Origin: Lachnospiraceae bacterium
GTDB lineage: Bacteria > Bacillota > Clostridia > Lachnospirales > Lachnospiraceae
Reading direction: 5' to 3'
DNA: 64,000 nucleotides
Assembly: GCA_017622845.1 (NCBI GenBank)
Contig: JAGAQJ010000050.1
Location: 1-64,000, forward strand
In this document: in pieces, positions 1 to 8,607 of the stretch
Numbering within the stretch: the stretch's first letter is position 1
How the letters are laid out: each line of letters opens with the position of its first letter
Position numbers and translations under genes: made by a program
Notes under the pieces: generated by a model
Told to the model about the DNA's origin: nothing
Seen by the model: the letters and a program-made list of their open reading frames with translations, nothing else
The model's database searches: none

Positions 1-345
1 GCCAGCCTGTTCCGGTATCGGACTGCCGCCCTTCTGTGTACTGACAACTGTTCCATTTTACGGTTTCAAGGAACAGAAAACGGCAGATAGTATCCTGCAG
101 GCTGCCCGGTGGAGAATGGTGATATTTCCTTTTACGATGATTGATACCTAGGAGTAAATTTGCACGGAAGCAAATTTAGGCGAGACGGAGGCAAGGATGC
201 CGACTCGAGCCGGCTCCGTCCTCATTAGAAAGCCTTGATTCATCGTATTAGGAAATTCCCATTCGAAATCCATGGCAGCCGGAGGGATACTATCTGCCGT
301 TTTCGTCCGGATAAGAATGCATAACAGGCTGAACTATCTCAGCAC
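1..345 (+). repeat. Family A large foldback repeat, copy A1
   Basis: No gene lies here. The stretch is one big imperfect inverted repeat: the arm at 77-95 (CGGCAGATAGTATCC core) is matched by its reverse complement at 285-303, with further nested arms (ATTTCC..GGAAAT) and a GC-rich centre around 182-220. The same sequence recurs in reverse orientation at 27868-28190, and half copies occur at 32.8 and 38.6 kb. It ends a few bases before the stop codon of the aminotransferase at 350. Such non-coding foldbacks resemble MITE-like or BIME-like elements. No ORF or transposase is present. Confidence 0.8.
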
Positions 346-349
346 TCCC

Positions 350-1438
350 TTACTGCAGCTCCTCGATAATCTCCTTCAAATACTGGATAAACAGCTTACA
401 GTGCTCCGGCTTTCCTACCGACACGCGGTTTGCTCCTGCCTGCGCGCTAATCATAATGCCGCGGTCCGCCATCTTCTCCGCAACTGCACCGGGGTCAACA
501 TGCGGATGGAAAAATACAAAGTTTGTCTGGGAATCATATACATCACAGCCAAGCTTTATCAGCTCATCCGTAAGGTATTTGCGCCATATCGCATTCTGCT
601 CTTTAACGTATGTACAATGCTCTGTATCTTTGATTGCCGCCGCGGCGCCTGCCTGTGATACCTTTGAGGTCGCAAACTGTGTGCCGCACTTGCTCAGCCA
701 CTCGATAATTTCAGGCTGTGCAAGGACATATCCCATTCTGATACCTGCCATCGCATAAAATTTCGAAAAGGTCTTTAACAGCACAATCGGTTTCTCCGGC
801 AGCTCCTTCATGGCGCCAACCATCTCAATACAATCAGAAGCTTCCGCAAATTCGATATATGCCTCATCATATACCTGAATGACATGGTCCGGACATTTTT
901 TTGCAAAATCCAGCAGAACCTCATGGCGTACATATGTTCCTGTCGGATTGTTGGGATTGCAGATATATACCATCTTTGTCTTATCCGTAATCGCCGCAAG
1001 CAGTGCGTCCATATCGTATTTTAAGTCTTCCTTCATATTAACAATTACCGGTGTCGCCCCATTCATCTGCGCCGTATCAATAATAGCGGGAAATGTCGGC
1101 ATACATAAGAGCACCTCATCTCCCTCCTCGAGAAATGCCGTTCCCAAGGCATCAGTAAGCGAACTGGAACCACAGCCTGTCACGATAAAATCCGTCGGTA
1201 CATCATAGTGCTCTGAAATCGCACCCTTAATTTCCTTCTGCGTCCAGTCCTGATAGTAATTGCCCAGCTCCGCCGTCTCCTTCATGGCACGCAGCGCCTT
1301 TGGCGACACACCCCAGACATTCTCATTCAGACCCATTCTGATGAGCTTATTGATGTCCCTGTTTCCAAGCTTTCTGCTTGCACGTCTTGTCTCCGGTTTC
1401 TCTCTCAGGTTTTTGCATAGTAATTTCGATATTTCCAT
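350..1438 (-). CDS. HisC-type PLP aminotransferase (paralogue 1)
   Basis: 362-aa fold-type I, class I/II aminotransferase of the histidinol-phosphate aminotransferase family, cytoplasmic. Visible motifs are NPNNPTG (residues 161-167), DEAYIEF (191-197) and the PLP-lysine motif TFSKFYAMAG (Lys about 226), which would bind PLP and swap an amino group between an amino acid and a 2-oxoacid. The start at 1438 is chosen because GGAGGAG sits 8 nt upstream; the longer reading from 1477 would run through the leader hairpin. No his biosynthesis genes are nearby; two paralogues in the window sit with peptide and amino-acid importers, so a catabolic or aromatic/other amino-acid role is more likely than histidine synthesis. 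Substrate unknown. It has its own promoter and leader hairpin. Confidence 0.85.
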   Translation of the reverse strand: MEISKLLCKNLREKPETRRASRKLGNRDINKLIRMGLNENVWGVSPKALRAMKETAELGNYYQDWTQKEIKGAISEHYDVPTDFIVTGCGSSSLTDALGTAFLEEGDEVLLCMPTFPAIIDTAQMNGATPVIVNMKEDLKYDMDALLAAITDKTKMVYICNPNNPTGTYVRHEVLLDFAKKCPDHVIQVYDEAYIEFAEASDCIEMVGAMKELPEKPIVLLKTFSKFYAMAGIRMGYVLAQPEIIEWLSKCGTQFATSKVSQAGAAAAIKDTEHCTYVKEQNAIWRKYLTDELIKLGCDVYDSQTNFVFFHPHVDPGAVAEKMADRGIMISAQAGANRVSVGKPEHCKLFIQYLKEIIEELQ

Positions 1439-1473
1439 AACTTTCTCCTCCGCTTTCCTCATAGGAAAAATCA

Positions 1474-1517
1474 ACAAAGGCGCTTATCAGGCTGCACCGC
1501 CCGATAAACGCCTTTGT
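1474..1517 (-). promoter_or_regulatory. Leader hairpin of AAGGCG class upstream of aminotransferase
   Basis: Perfect 19-bp stem (allowing G-U pairs) with a six-base loop in the 5' UTR of the aminotransferase, beginning ACAAAGGCG and ending CGCCTTTGT. It lies 34 nt after the -10 box at 1552-1557. Four other hairpins with the same AAGGCG/CGCCTT base occur at 13.2, 15.0, 22.2 and 27.8 kb. The U-tract is weak (UUUGUUG), so it may be an attenuator, a protein-binding site or an RNA stabiliser. Confidence 0.7.
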
Positions 1518-1551
1518 TTACCACTACTGTGTACTGTTTTATTTAAGCAAT

Positions 1552-1580
1552 AATCTAACATGAACAGATGCTTTTGTAAA
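1552..1580 (-). promoter_or_regulatory. Promoter for aminotransferase 350-1438
   Basis: On the minus strand TTTACA, a 17-nt spacer and TAGATT form a plausible sigma-A promoter. It sits between the stop of the upstream aminotransferase (1668) and the leader hairpin, so the downstream aminotransferase can be transcribed on its own. Confidence 0.5.
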
Positions 1581-1667
1581 CATTTCACACAAAATACAAA
1601 AGAATATTTATTTTTATCCCGAACCGCTTAAGAAAACAATGCTTTTCCCTTCTTTTTCTTTCTTTAT

Positions 1668-2771
1668 TTAAGCGCACTCTTTTTTCAACTGCTGCAGAGC
1701 TTTCTTGAGCGCCGCAAGGAAAAGCTGGTTCTGATGCGGCATACCGATGCTGACTCTGATATATTCCTCGCTGAAATATCGGATATACACACCCTCGCTT
1801 TCCAATATTTCCATACACTTCTTCGTATCGCAGTGCGGTGCAAAATAGAGAAAGCTTGTCTGGCTTGGAACAACCGTGATTCCCATAGCTTCCATCTCTT
1901 TTGTCAGATATTCTCTCTGCTGTGTATTATTCTGATAAGCTGCCTCCTTAAACGCCTCGTCCTCCAGCGCAGCGGCGGCGCCTGCAAGTCCGATTCTGTT
2001 GGAGCTGAAGGTATTGGCAATCGAGCCAAGGCACTCTGTCAGCTCCTTATTGGCAACCGCGTACCCTACACGGCAGCCTGCCATGCCATATATTTTAGAG
2101 AAGGTGCGAAGGACAATCACATTCTTTCCCTCCTCCACATACTTCAGCGCACTTGGATAATCAGGAATCGATACCCAGTCGATATATGCCTCATCGACAA
2201 TACAGATGACATGCTCAGGAAGCCTGCTGATAAATTCGTCCAGCTTGTGCGGGCACAGGATTGTTCCCGTAGGATTATTGGGGTTGCAGATTACAACAAG
2301 CTTTGTCCTGTCTGTGATTGCTGCGGAAAGCTTGTCCAAATCCGTACTCACTCCGTCGTCTGCCTCTACCTCAACCAGCTTTCCGCCAAAGCGCGATGCC
2401 AGCCGGTAATACGCCATATAAGTCGGGGAACAAATCAATACCTCGTCGTCCCTGTCAATAAAGGTTTCCGCGATACACTGAATTCCTGCACCCGAACCGC
2501 CGAACACAGTAATATGATCCGTCTCTTTTCCCGTGTATTCAGCAAGCTTTTTCTTAAGCTTTCCAACCATTTCCATCGGATAAAGATGTCCTCTTTGCAG
2601 CTCATCCGCCATAGCCTTCATTGCCCGGGGGCTTGGACCCATCTGCATTTCATTGGCATTGAGCTTCACAATTTCTTTCCCCGGCACCGGCTTTACCTGC
2701 ATGCCGCCTGCTGCATACGCACTGAACTCCTGCAAATCTTTTCTCATTAATTCCTTCACTGTTGGCATCAT
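1668..2771 (-). CDS. HisC-type PLP aminotransferase (paralogue 2)
   Basis: 367-aa PLP aminotransferase of the HisC family. NPNNPTG, VDEAYIDW and the lysine motif RTFSKIYGMAGCR are all intact. It starts 19 nt after the oppA stop, so it is the last gene of the peptide-importer operon. The start MMPTVKEL is chosen because GAGGAG lies 6 nt upstream; the second ATG at 2768 is equally possible. Being co-transcribed with an oligopeptide importer suggests it deaminates an amino acid released from imported peptides; this is inference from context. It is clearly diverged from the paralogues at 350 and 15053 and its substrate is not known. Confidence 0.83.
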   Translation of the reverse strand: MMPTVKELMRKDLQEFSAYAAGGMQVKPVPGKEIVKLNANEMQMGPSPRAMKAMADELQRGHLYPMEMVGKLKKKLAEYTGKETDHITVFGGSGAGIQCIAETFIDRDDEVLICSPTYMAYYRLASRFGGKLVEVEADDGVSTDLDKLSAAITDRTKLVVICNPNNPTGTILCPHKLDEFISRLPEHVICIVDEAYIDWVSIPDYPSALKYVEEGKNVIVLRTFSKIYGMAGCRVGYAVANKELTECLGSIANTFSSNRIGLAGAAAALEDEAFKEAAYQNNTQQREYLTKEMEAMGITVVPSQTSFLYFAPHCDTKKCMEILESEGVYIRYFSEEYIRVSIGMPHQNQLFLAALKKALQQLKKECA

Positions 2772-2790
2772 CACGTTCTCCTCTCTGAAT

Positions 2791-4434
2791 TTATTCCTGA
2801 ATATCAAGATACTTGGTACGGATTGTATTTCTTGACGGGTCGATTACCCGATTGACAAGATTGTCATTCATCAGATAAACCTGCTGTCTGTTAATGACCG
2901 GAATTCCCCAGAAATACTCGGATACCAATACCTTTTCCGCTTCATGCATCAGCTCATATCGTTTTGTTGTATCCGTCTCTGTCATGGACTGATTCATCAG
3001 CTCATCATACGCGTCGCATGCGCATTTATTGTCATTGTAGGCATCTGTACTCATATACATGGCAAGATAGGTAAAAGGGTCCGCAAAGTCTGCCATCCAC
3101 TGCATACGGCAGATATCAAAGTCTCCGTTTCTTCTGTCCGAAATATTGACCTGTGTCTCCTGTGCCTCAAGCTGAACCTCAATGCCAAGATTCTCCTTCC
3201 ACTGTGCCTGCAAAGCCTGTGCAATGTCTGATTCAAGCTGCGTACTCGGATACTTGTAGGTTACGGCAGGAAAGCCCTCTCCATTCGGATAGCCGGCTTG
3301 CGCCAGAAGCTCCTTTGCCTTTTCCACGTTATATTCCAGCAGCTCTCCGCCTGCTTCCTCATCCCATGTCTTACCGCTTGCCTTGGAAATCAGCTTCTTT
3401 GCCACGAAGAAGGTCGAGCCTGTATAATTCTCACCGCAGGCAGCCGCAACAGCGTCCCGGTCGATTGCAATGGAAAATGCCTCTCTGACTTTCACATCAT
3501 CAAACGGCGCCTTGTTCACATTAAAAAGCTCATAATTGCTCACAATCGAATCAAGCGTTACAAGCTCAGGACTGTCCTTGTACTCGCCAAGCACCGTATA
3601 GTCTGCCTGTGCAAATGTAAGCTCACCGGTCTTGTATGCACTGATAATCGCCTGTGTGTCTTCCATTGCAAGCGTCTTGACCTCGTCAAGCTTAATGTCA
3701 TCTTTCAATACATATGTATCATTCCTTTTGAATAAACAGTACTGATTCGGCACATACTCCGCCAGATAAAACGGACCGCAGCTTACCAGCGCGTCCATAT
3801 CTTCTCCCATCGACCATGCCCCGTTTGTCTCTGTCTGGAGTGTACGGTGTGTCGGTATATAGACGGGAAGGGTCAGTAAATCCATAAAATACGGTGTCGA
3901 TGTTGCAAGGGTAAATTTCAGGGTTTTTTCGTCAACGCATTCCACGCCGAGCGTGCTCATATCTGCCTCTCCATCATAAATTGCCTGCGCATTTTCAATC
4001 GAAAACAGCATACTGGAGTAACCGTTTCCGCAGTTCGGGTCCAATGCCCTTGTGATGGTATTATAAAAATCCTCTGAAGTTACCGCATCGCCGTTGTTCC
4101 AGTTTGCGTCCTCTCTGATATGGAAGGTATACTCCGTCATATCGTCGTTGATGTCCACGCTCTCTGCCAGAATATACTTAAAGGTGCCGTCCTCTGCCAG
4201 TTCTACCAGAGAGCCTGTCGCATATCCGTTGTAGGTCCACCACCAGTATGAAATAATACCTGCTGAATCGAGTGTACCGCCCTCCATGCTCATTGTCGTC
4301 GTCACAGACTTGTACGCCGAACCGTCTGCTTTTGTCTCTGCCGTTTCGCCGGAAGAACCGCCGCACGCCGTAAGTCCTGCAGCAATGCTTGCCGCAACAA
4401 CTGCTGACAATGCTTTTTTCCATAATTTTTTCAT
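2791..4434 (-). CDS. oppA: Oligopeptide-binding lipoprotein OppA
   Basis: 547-aa extracellular solute-binding protein of family 5 (SBP_bac_5), the capture subunit of a peptide ABC importer. The N-terminus has a lysine-rich start, a hydrophobic stretch and a lipobox (GLTACGG), so the mature protein would be anchored through a lipidated cysteine at about residue 24. Length and the RDANWNNGDAVTSEDF stretch (conserved family motif) are typical. It lies last among the opp genes, about 80 nt after oppF, before an aminotransferase. Peptide length or composition preference cannot be read from sequence; nickel or other family-5 ligands are less likely given the neighbours. Confidence 0.9.
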   Translation of the reverse strand: MKKLWKKALSAVVAASIAAGLTACGGSSGETAETKADGSAYKSVTTTMSMEGGTLDSAGIISYWWWTYNGYATGSLVELAEDGTFKYILAESVDINDDMTEYTFHIREDANWNNGDAVTSEDFYNTITRALDPNCGNGYSSMLFSIENAQAIYDGEADMSTLGVECVDEKTLKFTLATSTPYFMDLLTLPVYIPTHRTLQTETNGAWSMGEDMDALVSCGPFYLAEYVPNQYCLFKRNDTYVLKDDIKLDEVKTLAMEDTQAIISAYKTGELTFAQADYTVLGEYKDSPELVTLDSIVSNYELFNVNKAPFDDVKVREAFSIAIDRDAVAAACGENYTGSTFFVAKKLISKASGKTWDEEAGGELLEYNVEKAKELLAQAGYPNGEGFPAVTYKYPSTQLESDIAQALQAQWKENLGIEVQLEAQETQVNISDRRNGDFDICRMQWMADFADPFTYLAMYMSTDAYNDNKCACDAYDELMNQSMTETDTTKRYELMHEAEKVLVSEYFWGIPVINRQQVYLMNDNLVNRVIDPSRNTIRTKYLDIQE

Positions 4435-4516
4435 AATTTCCTCTCCTTTCGTTCCTTACCTCATTGTTTCTCTATATCAATGTCCTGATCGGACACAATA
4501 TCAAGGAATCCCTCTG

Positions 4517-5545
4517 TCACGCCTCTTTGCTTAGCAGCGGTTCTATGTTCAGACTTTCCCTTTTTCTCAGATATTTGGGAGAATACAGATAACATGCCAC
4601 CTGTCTGCCGTCTACCCGAAAGGCTGCCGGCATCTGGTTAAAGCATTCCGCTACTGCATAAGGGCATCTGGTGTTAAACGGACAGCCCTTGGGCGGATGA
4701 ATCGGACTTGGAATCTCACCCTCAAGCAGGATTCGCTTCCTGGCTCTTGCGGATTTCGGGTCAGGTATCGGCTCTGCTGATAACAACGCCTTGGAATAAG
4801 GGTGCAGCGGCTTCTTGTAGACATCATTTGCCATTCCCATCTCCATCATATGGCCCAGATACATGACACCGATACGGTGGCTGATATGCTTCACCATTCC
4901 CAAATCATGCGCAATAAACAGGTAGCTGATTCCCCGTTCCTTCTGAATCTTTTCCAGCAGGTTGATTACCTGCGCCTGTATCGATACATCGAGTGCGGAA
5001 ATCGGCTCATCACATACGATAAATTCCGGATTCAGCGCCAGTGTCCTTGCGATACCGATGCGCTGCCGCTGCCCTCCCGAAAATTCATGCGGATAACGCC
5101 TGATGTGGTCGGGCTTTAAGCCAACCGTCTCAAGAAGCTCCTGCACTCTTTTTTCTCTCTGGGACGGCGTTAATATATTGTGGATATCCATCGGCTCACC
5201 GATAATCTCACCCACCGTAAATCTCGGGTTGAGCGACGCATAAGGGTCCTGAAAAATCATCTGCAGTTTTTGTCTGTATGGAAGCATCTGGCGTCTTGAA
5301 AATCCCGCGATATCCTCTCCCTGAAAGAGAATCTGTCCCTTTGTGGGTTCATAGATTCTCAAAATGGTTCTGCCAAGACTGCTCTTGCCGCAGCCTGATT
5401 CCCCTACAAGTCCAAGTGTCTCACCCTTTTTAATGTCAAAGGAGATATCATTTACTGCCTGAACGACCTGCGCTCCCTGAAATCCCCGGTTCACCTCAAA
5501 AAACTTGCATAAGTTTTTTACCTCTAACACTTTTTCTTCCATCAT
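4517..5545 (-). CDS. oppF: Peptide ABC transporter ATPase OppF
   Basis: About 342-aa ATP-binding subunit pairing with OppD to power the importer. Walker A GESGCGKSS, signature FSGGQRQR and Walker B FIVCDEPISALD are intact. The C-terminal oligopeptide-transporter extension with GCPFNTRCPYA cysteines (site of an Fe-S cluster in some family members) is present. Start chosen at ATG 5545 (or the next ATG at 5542), with GGGTGGAG just upstream; the GTG at 5554 falls inside that ribosome site. It begins 12 nt after the oppD stop. Confidence 0.92.
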   Translation of the reverse strand: MMEEKVLEVKNLCKFFEVNRGFQGAQVVQAVNDISFDIKKGETLGLVGESGCGKSSLGRTILRIYEPTKGQILFQGEDIAGFSRRQMLPYRQKLQMIFQDPYASLNPRFTVGEIIGEPMDIHNILTPSQREKRVQELLETVGLKPDHIRRYPHEFSGGQRQRIGIARTLALNPEFIVCDEPISALDVSIQAQVINLLEKIQKERGISYLFIAHDLGMVKHISHRIGVMYLGHMMEMGMANDVYKKPLHPYSKALLSAEPIPDPKSARARKRILLEGEIPSPIHPPKGCPFNTRCPYAVAECFNQMPAAFRVDGRQVACYLYSPKYLRKRESLNIEPLLSKEA

Positions 5546-5557
5546 AATCTCCACCCT

Positions 5558-6583
5558 TTATTCTTTTACCGTAATCAGTGATTCGTCCATCTGCTCCAGC
5601 CAGCATCTGCAAAAATGCGTCTCATTGTAGGTTGTAACCGGTGCCTCCTGCGCTGCGCAGATTTTCATGGCATACGGGCATCTTGCCATAAATGCACAGC
5701 CCTTGGGAAGGTTTGTCAAATCAGGCGGAGTTCCCGGAATCGGAACTAACGGCTCATCATCTTCTTTTTCCGAATTATTGATGCTGTTGAGCAGCCCCTT
5801 TGTATATGGATGCTTTGCCTCATAAAAAATTTCGTCTGTCGTGCCTTCCTCAACAATCTGCCCGGCATACATAATCGCAATACGGTCACACATCGTCGCA
5901 ACAACGCCAAGGTCATGCGTAATCATGATAACGCTTGCTCCCGATTCCTTCGTAAGCTTCTGCAGCAGCTCAAGTATCTGCGCCTGTACCGTCACATCAA
6001 GCGCGGTCGTCGGCTCATCTGCGATAATCAGCTTCGGATTGCAGGCAAGTGCGCTCGCGATAATAATCCGCTGCCGCATACCGCCTGAAAATTCAAAGGG
6101 ATACTGGTCAAGACGCTTCTCCGGACTTGGGATTCCCACCTGCTTCATCAACTCGACTGCCCGCTCCCTTGCTTCCTTTTTGCTGCACTTTGTATGAGTC
6201 CTGATTCCCTCCGTAAGCTGTGTTCCGATTTTCAGAATCGGATTTAAAAAGGTCATCGGGTCCTGAAAAATCATGCCGATTTCATTTCCGCGTATCGTGC
6301 GCATCATTTTTTCATAATTCTTTTTTGCCTTTTTGTTGGAATAATCCGGCGAGATATCCTTTCTGTCAAACAAAATCCTGCCGTTTACGACTTTGCCGTT
6401 GCCTGCAAGCAGTCCCATCAGCGTCAGCATTCCCTGACTCTTGCCTGAGCCGGACTCGCCGACAATCCCAAGCACCTCGCCCTCCTTCAGATGATACGAT
6501 ACATCTCTGACCGCACGAACTGTACCGTTTGGCGTTGCAAATTCTGTTGTAAGATGGGTAATCTCCAGTAAATTTTCACTCAT
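5558..6583 (-). CDS. oppD: Peptide ABC transporter ATPase OppD
   Basis: 341-aa ATPase of the Opp/Dpp importer. Walker A GESGSGKSQ (about residue 40), signature EFSGGMRQR, Walker B LIIADEPTTALD and the switch histidine region MITHDLG are visible, followed by the C-terminal oligopeptide/dipeptide domain with GCAFMARCPYA. It lies 23 nt after oppC and directly before oppF in the operon. Confidence 0.93.
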   Translation of the reverse strand: MSENLLEITHLTTEFATPNGTVRAVRDVSYHLKEGEVLGIVGESGSGKSQGMLTLMGLLAGNGKVVNGRILFDRKDISPDYSNKKAKKNYEKMMRTIRGNEIGMIFQDPMTFLNPILKIGTQLTEGIRTHTKCSKKEARERAVELMKQVGIPSPEKRLDQYPFEFSGGMRQRIIIASALACNPKLIIADEPTTALDVTVQAQILELLQKLTKESGASVIMITHDLGVVATMCDRIAIMYAGQIVEEGTTDEIFYEAKHPYTKGLLNSINNSEKEDDEPLVPIPGTPPDLTNLPKGCAFMARCPYAMKICAAQEAPVTTYNETHFCRCWLEQMDESLITVKE

Positions 6584-6606
6584 AACGATTCCTCCCGCAT
6601 TTCCTG

Positions 6607-7509
6607 CTATTTCTTCTTAGGATTCAAGGCATCACCGATACCCTCTCCCAGGAAATTCAAAGAGAAGATAGTCAGGCAGATACAAAGTGTCGGAAGCAGC
6701 ATTTGTACCGGATGCAGTGTGATGACCTGTCTGGCATCCTGTGCCATGGAGCCCCAGCTTGCCATCGGCGCTGATATGCCGATACCGATAAAGCTTAAAA
6801 ATGCTTCCGTAAAGATGGCGCTTGGGACAAGCAGCGTCATCTGTACGATAATCGGTCCGATTGCATTGATAATCAAATGTTTAAATAATATCCGTTTATC
6901 GCTTGCTCCAAGCACCAGAGCCGCCAGTGCAAATTCCTGTTCCTTCAGGCCGATAATCTGTCCTCTTACCTGCCTTGCCATGCCAATCCATCCGGGAATA
7001 CAAACGCCAATCAGAATACTTCTGACATTTGCTCCGTTGACCATCATAATCAATATGACATACAGCATAGACGGCATCGCATAGATGATATCCACGATTC
7101 TCATGACAATCGTGTCAAATTTCCCGCCGATATAGCCGCACAAACCTCCGATGATAACACCGGTAAAGCTGTTAATCAGCGCTGCGCCAAACCCTATCAA
7201 AAGGCTGATTCTCGCGCCGTAGCACAGCCGGACAAATACATCCCGTCCAAACTTATCCGTTCCCAGAAGGTGCTGTGCAGAAAAGGCTGCATAAGCATTT
7301 GATGTATCCTGTGCATCATAATCATAGGGACTAAAGAATGGTCCGAATATGGCAAGCAGGGTAAAAATCAATAGGACGATAAGACCTGCAACTGCCATTT
7401 TATTTTTCTTAAATCGCTCCCACGCCTCCTGCAGGAACGTTTTACTTTGCATTGCGATAAATTCACTGTTCTTTTCCTCCGCCGGAAGCGGTTCAAACCA
7501 ATCTGACAT
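6607..7509 (-). CDS. oppC: Peptide ABC transporter permease OppC
   Basis: 300-aa inner-membrane permease. The N-terminal OppC_N helix (MAVAGLIVLLIFTLLAIFG) precedes a BPD_transp_1 domain with about five more helices and the coupling-loop region EQEFALAALVLGASDKRILFKH that contacts the ATPase. Starts 11 nt after oppB stop. Works with OppB as the translocation pore. Confidence 0.92.
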   Translation of the reverse strand: MSDWFEPLPAEEKNSEFIAMQSKTFLQEAWERFKKNKMAVAGLIVLLIFTLLAIFGPFFSPYDYDAQDTSNAYAAFSAQHLLGTDKFGRDVFVRLCYGARISLLIGFGAALINSFTGVIIGGLCGYIGGKFDTIVMRIVDIIYAMPSMLYVILIMMVNGANVRSILIGVCIPGWIGMARQVRGQIIGLKEQEFALAALVLGASDKRILFKHLIINAIGPIIVQMTLLVPSAIFTEAFLSFIGIGISAPMASWGSMAQDARQVITLHPVQMLLPTLCICLTIFSLNFLGEGIGDALNPKKK

Positions 7510-7520
7510 CGAAGCACCTC

Positions 7521-8435
7521 CTAATCTGTAAGCTTAATTCTTGGGTCGATGAGTGAGCAAAGGATATCTACCACCAGATTTGCCACAATAATCAACGCGC
7601 CGATAAATACGCTGAATCCAAGAACGACTGTGTAATCTCTGTTCGTTATGGCATTTGTAAATTCCCTTCCGATACCCGGAATGGAAAAAATCTGCTCGAT
7701 CACAAAGCTTCCGGTTATGGTAAAGGCAATTGCAGGACCAAAATATGTAACAACCGGTATCAATGCATTTTTAAGCACATGACGGAACATAATCTGAAAA
7801 GTGCTTAATCCCTTTGCTTTTGCCATAATCACGTAATCCATCTGTGTTGCCTCGGTGTAGGTGCTCTTGGTAAGCCGCGCTATCGTTGCAATCGGTCCGA
7901 ACGCCTGCGCCGCAACAGGCAATACATAATGAAGCGGTGTGCTTAACCCGACAACCGGAACTGCATTCAGCCATACGCCAAATACCAGCATCAGATACAG
8001 ACCGATTACAAATGCCGGAACACTGACTCCGAGCGTGGCATACGCCAGCAGAATATTTTTGACGATCTGACTCTTTGTCACGGACATCCAGATTCCGATG
8101 GTAATGCCGATGACTGCTGACAGTGCAAACGCAAGCAGCCCGACCTTTATGGTATATGGAGCGCCTCTTGCAATGAGTGTATTCACTGAAATATTTTTCT
8201 TGTAGGATATTCCCAGCTCTCCATGCAGCAGGTTCTCCATATAAATCAAATACTGTTTCCACTCCGGCTCATTTAATCCGTATGCCTTTTCCAACTGTTC
8301 GATTGCACTTCCCGACAAATTCTCTGCTTCAAACGGGCTGCCGGGCATCCTGTGCACCAGAATAAATGTCAATGTAATCAGCGCCCACAGGGTTACAATA
8401 CCCACCAATAATCTCTTTATGATATATCTGAGCAT
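7521..8435 (-). CDS. oppB: Peptide ABC transporter permease OppB
   Basis: 304-aa permease, first gene of the opp operon. It begins MLRYIIKRLLVGIVTLW, the usual N-terminal helix of OppB/DppB, and ends with the conserved SLIDPRIKL. The start at 8435 is chosen because AGGAGG lies 8-13 nt upstream and homologues begin exactly here; the longer in-frame reading from 8546 runs back into the hairpin behind the MATE gene and is unlikely. The coupling region TYTEATQMDYVIMAKAKGL is visible. Confidence 0.93.
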   Translation of the reverse strand: MLRYIIKRLLVGIVTLWALITLTFILVHRMPGSPFEAENLSGSAIEQLEKAYGLNEPEWKQYLIYMENLLHGELGISYKKNISVNTLIARGAPYTIKVGLLAFALSAVIGITIGIWMSVTKSQIVKNILLAYATLGVSVPAFVIGLYLMLVFGVWLNAVPVVGLSTPLHYVLPVAAQAFGPIATIARLTKSTYTEATQMDYVIMAKAKGLSTFQIMFRHVLKNALIPVVTYFGPAIAFTITGSFVIEQIFSIPGIGREFTNAITNRDYTVVLGFSVFIGALIIVANLVVDILCSLIDPRIKLTD

Positions 8436-8499
8436 CTGTTTTCTCCTCCTTTTTGATTCATCAAGCAGCAAAACAGCCTTCTCCCCTGCTTGCTGTGCC

Positions 8500-8590
8500 G
8501 AGCCTGTGCAGCTTTGCTGCTGAGCTCCTTGCAGGCTCGTGTGCATAAAAGGAGGCAGTCAGATTTTCTCCGTTCATCTGTTGCCTCCTC
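8500..8590 (-). terminator. Terminator/attenuator hairpin plus distal motif upstream of oppB
   Basis: Minus strand: an imperfect hairpin (GGAGGCA..AGAT / ATCT..TGCCTCC) at about 8547-8589 followed by UUUU, 18 nt after the MATE stop, so it can terminate the MATE transcript. It is followed at once by TATGCACACGAGCCTGCAAGG and CAGCAGC, a motif that also follows hairpins at 13.4, 15.0, 22.2 and (in part) 27.8 kb. GAGCCTG here can pair with CAGGCTC 30 nt downstream. Confidence 0.65.
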
Positions 8591-8607
8591 GCAATCATTT
8601 CCAATTC

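Noticed and set aside
350..1438. Annotation of the aminotransferase as histidine-biosynthetic HisC
   Set aside because: No other histidine gene is in the window and three paralogues sit with importers; the family is certain but the pathway is not.
1474..1517. ANTAR-type double-hexaloop antitermination target
   Set aside because: The hexaloop here reads GGTGCA, lacking the A1/G4 pattern, and no second matching hexaloop hairpin was found next to it; not excluded for the class as a whole.
1734..2750. Long plus-strand open frame (338 codons) opposite the aminotransferase at 1668
   Set aside because: Fully antisense to a gene with intact PLP motifs, no ribosome site, and a composition rich in Cys/His/Arg that is typical of a mirror frame.
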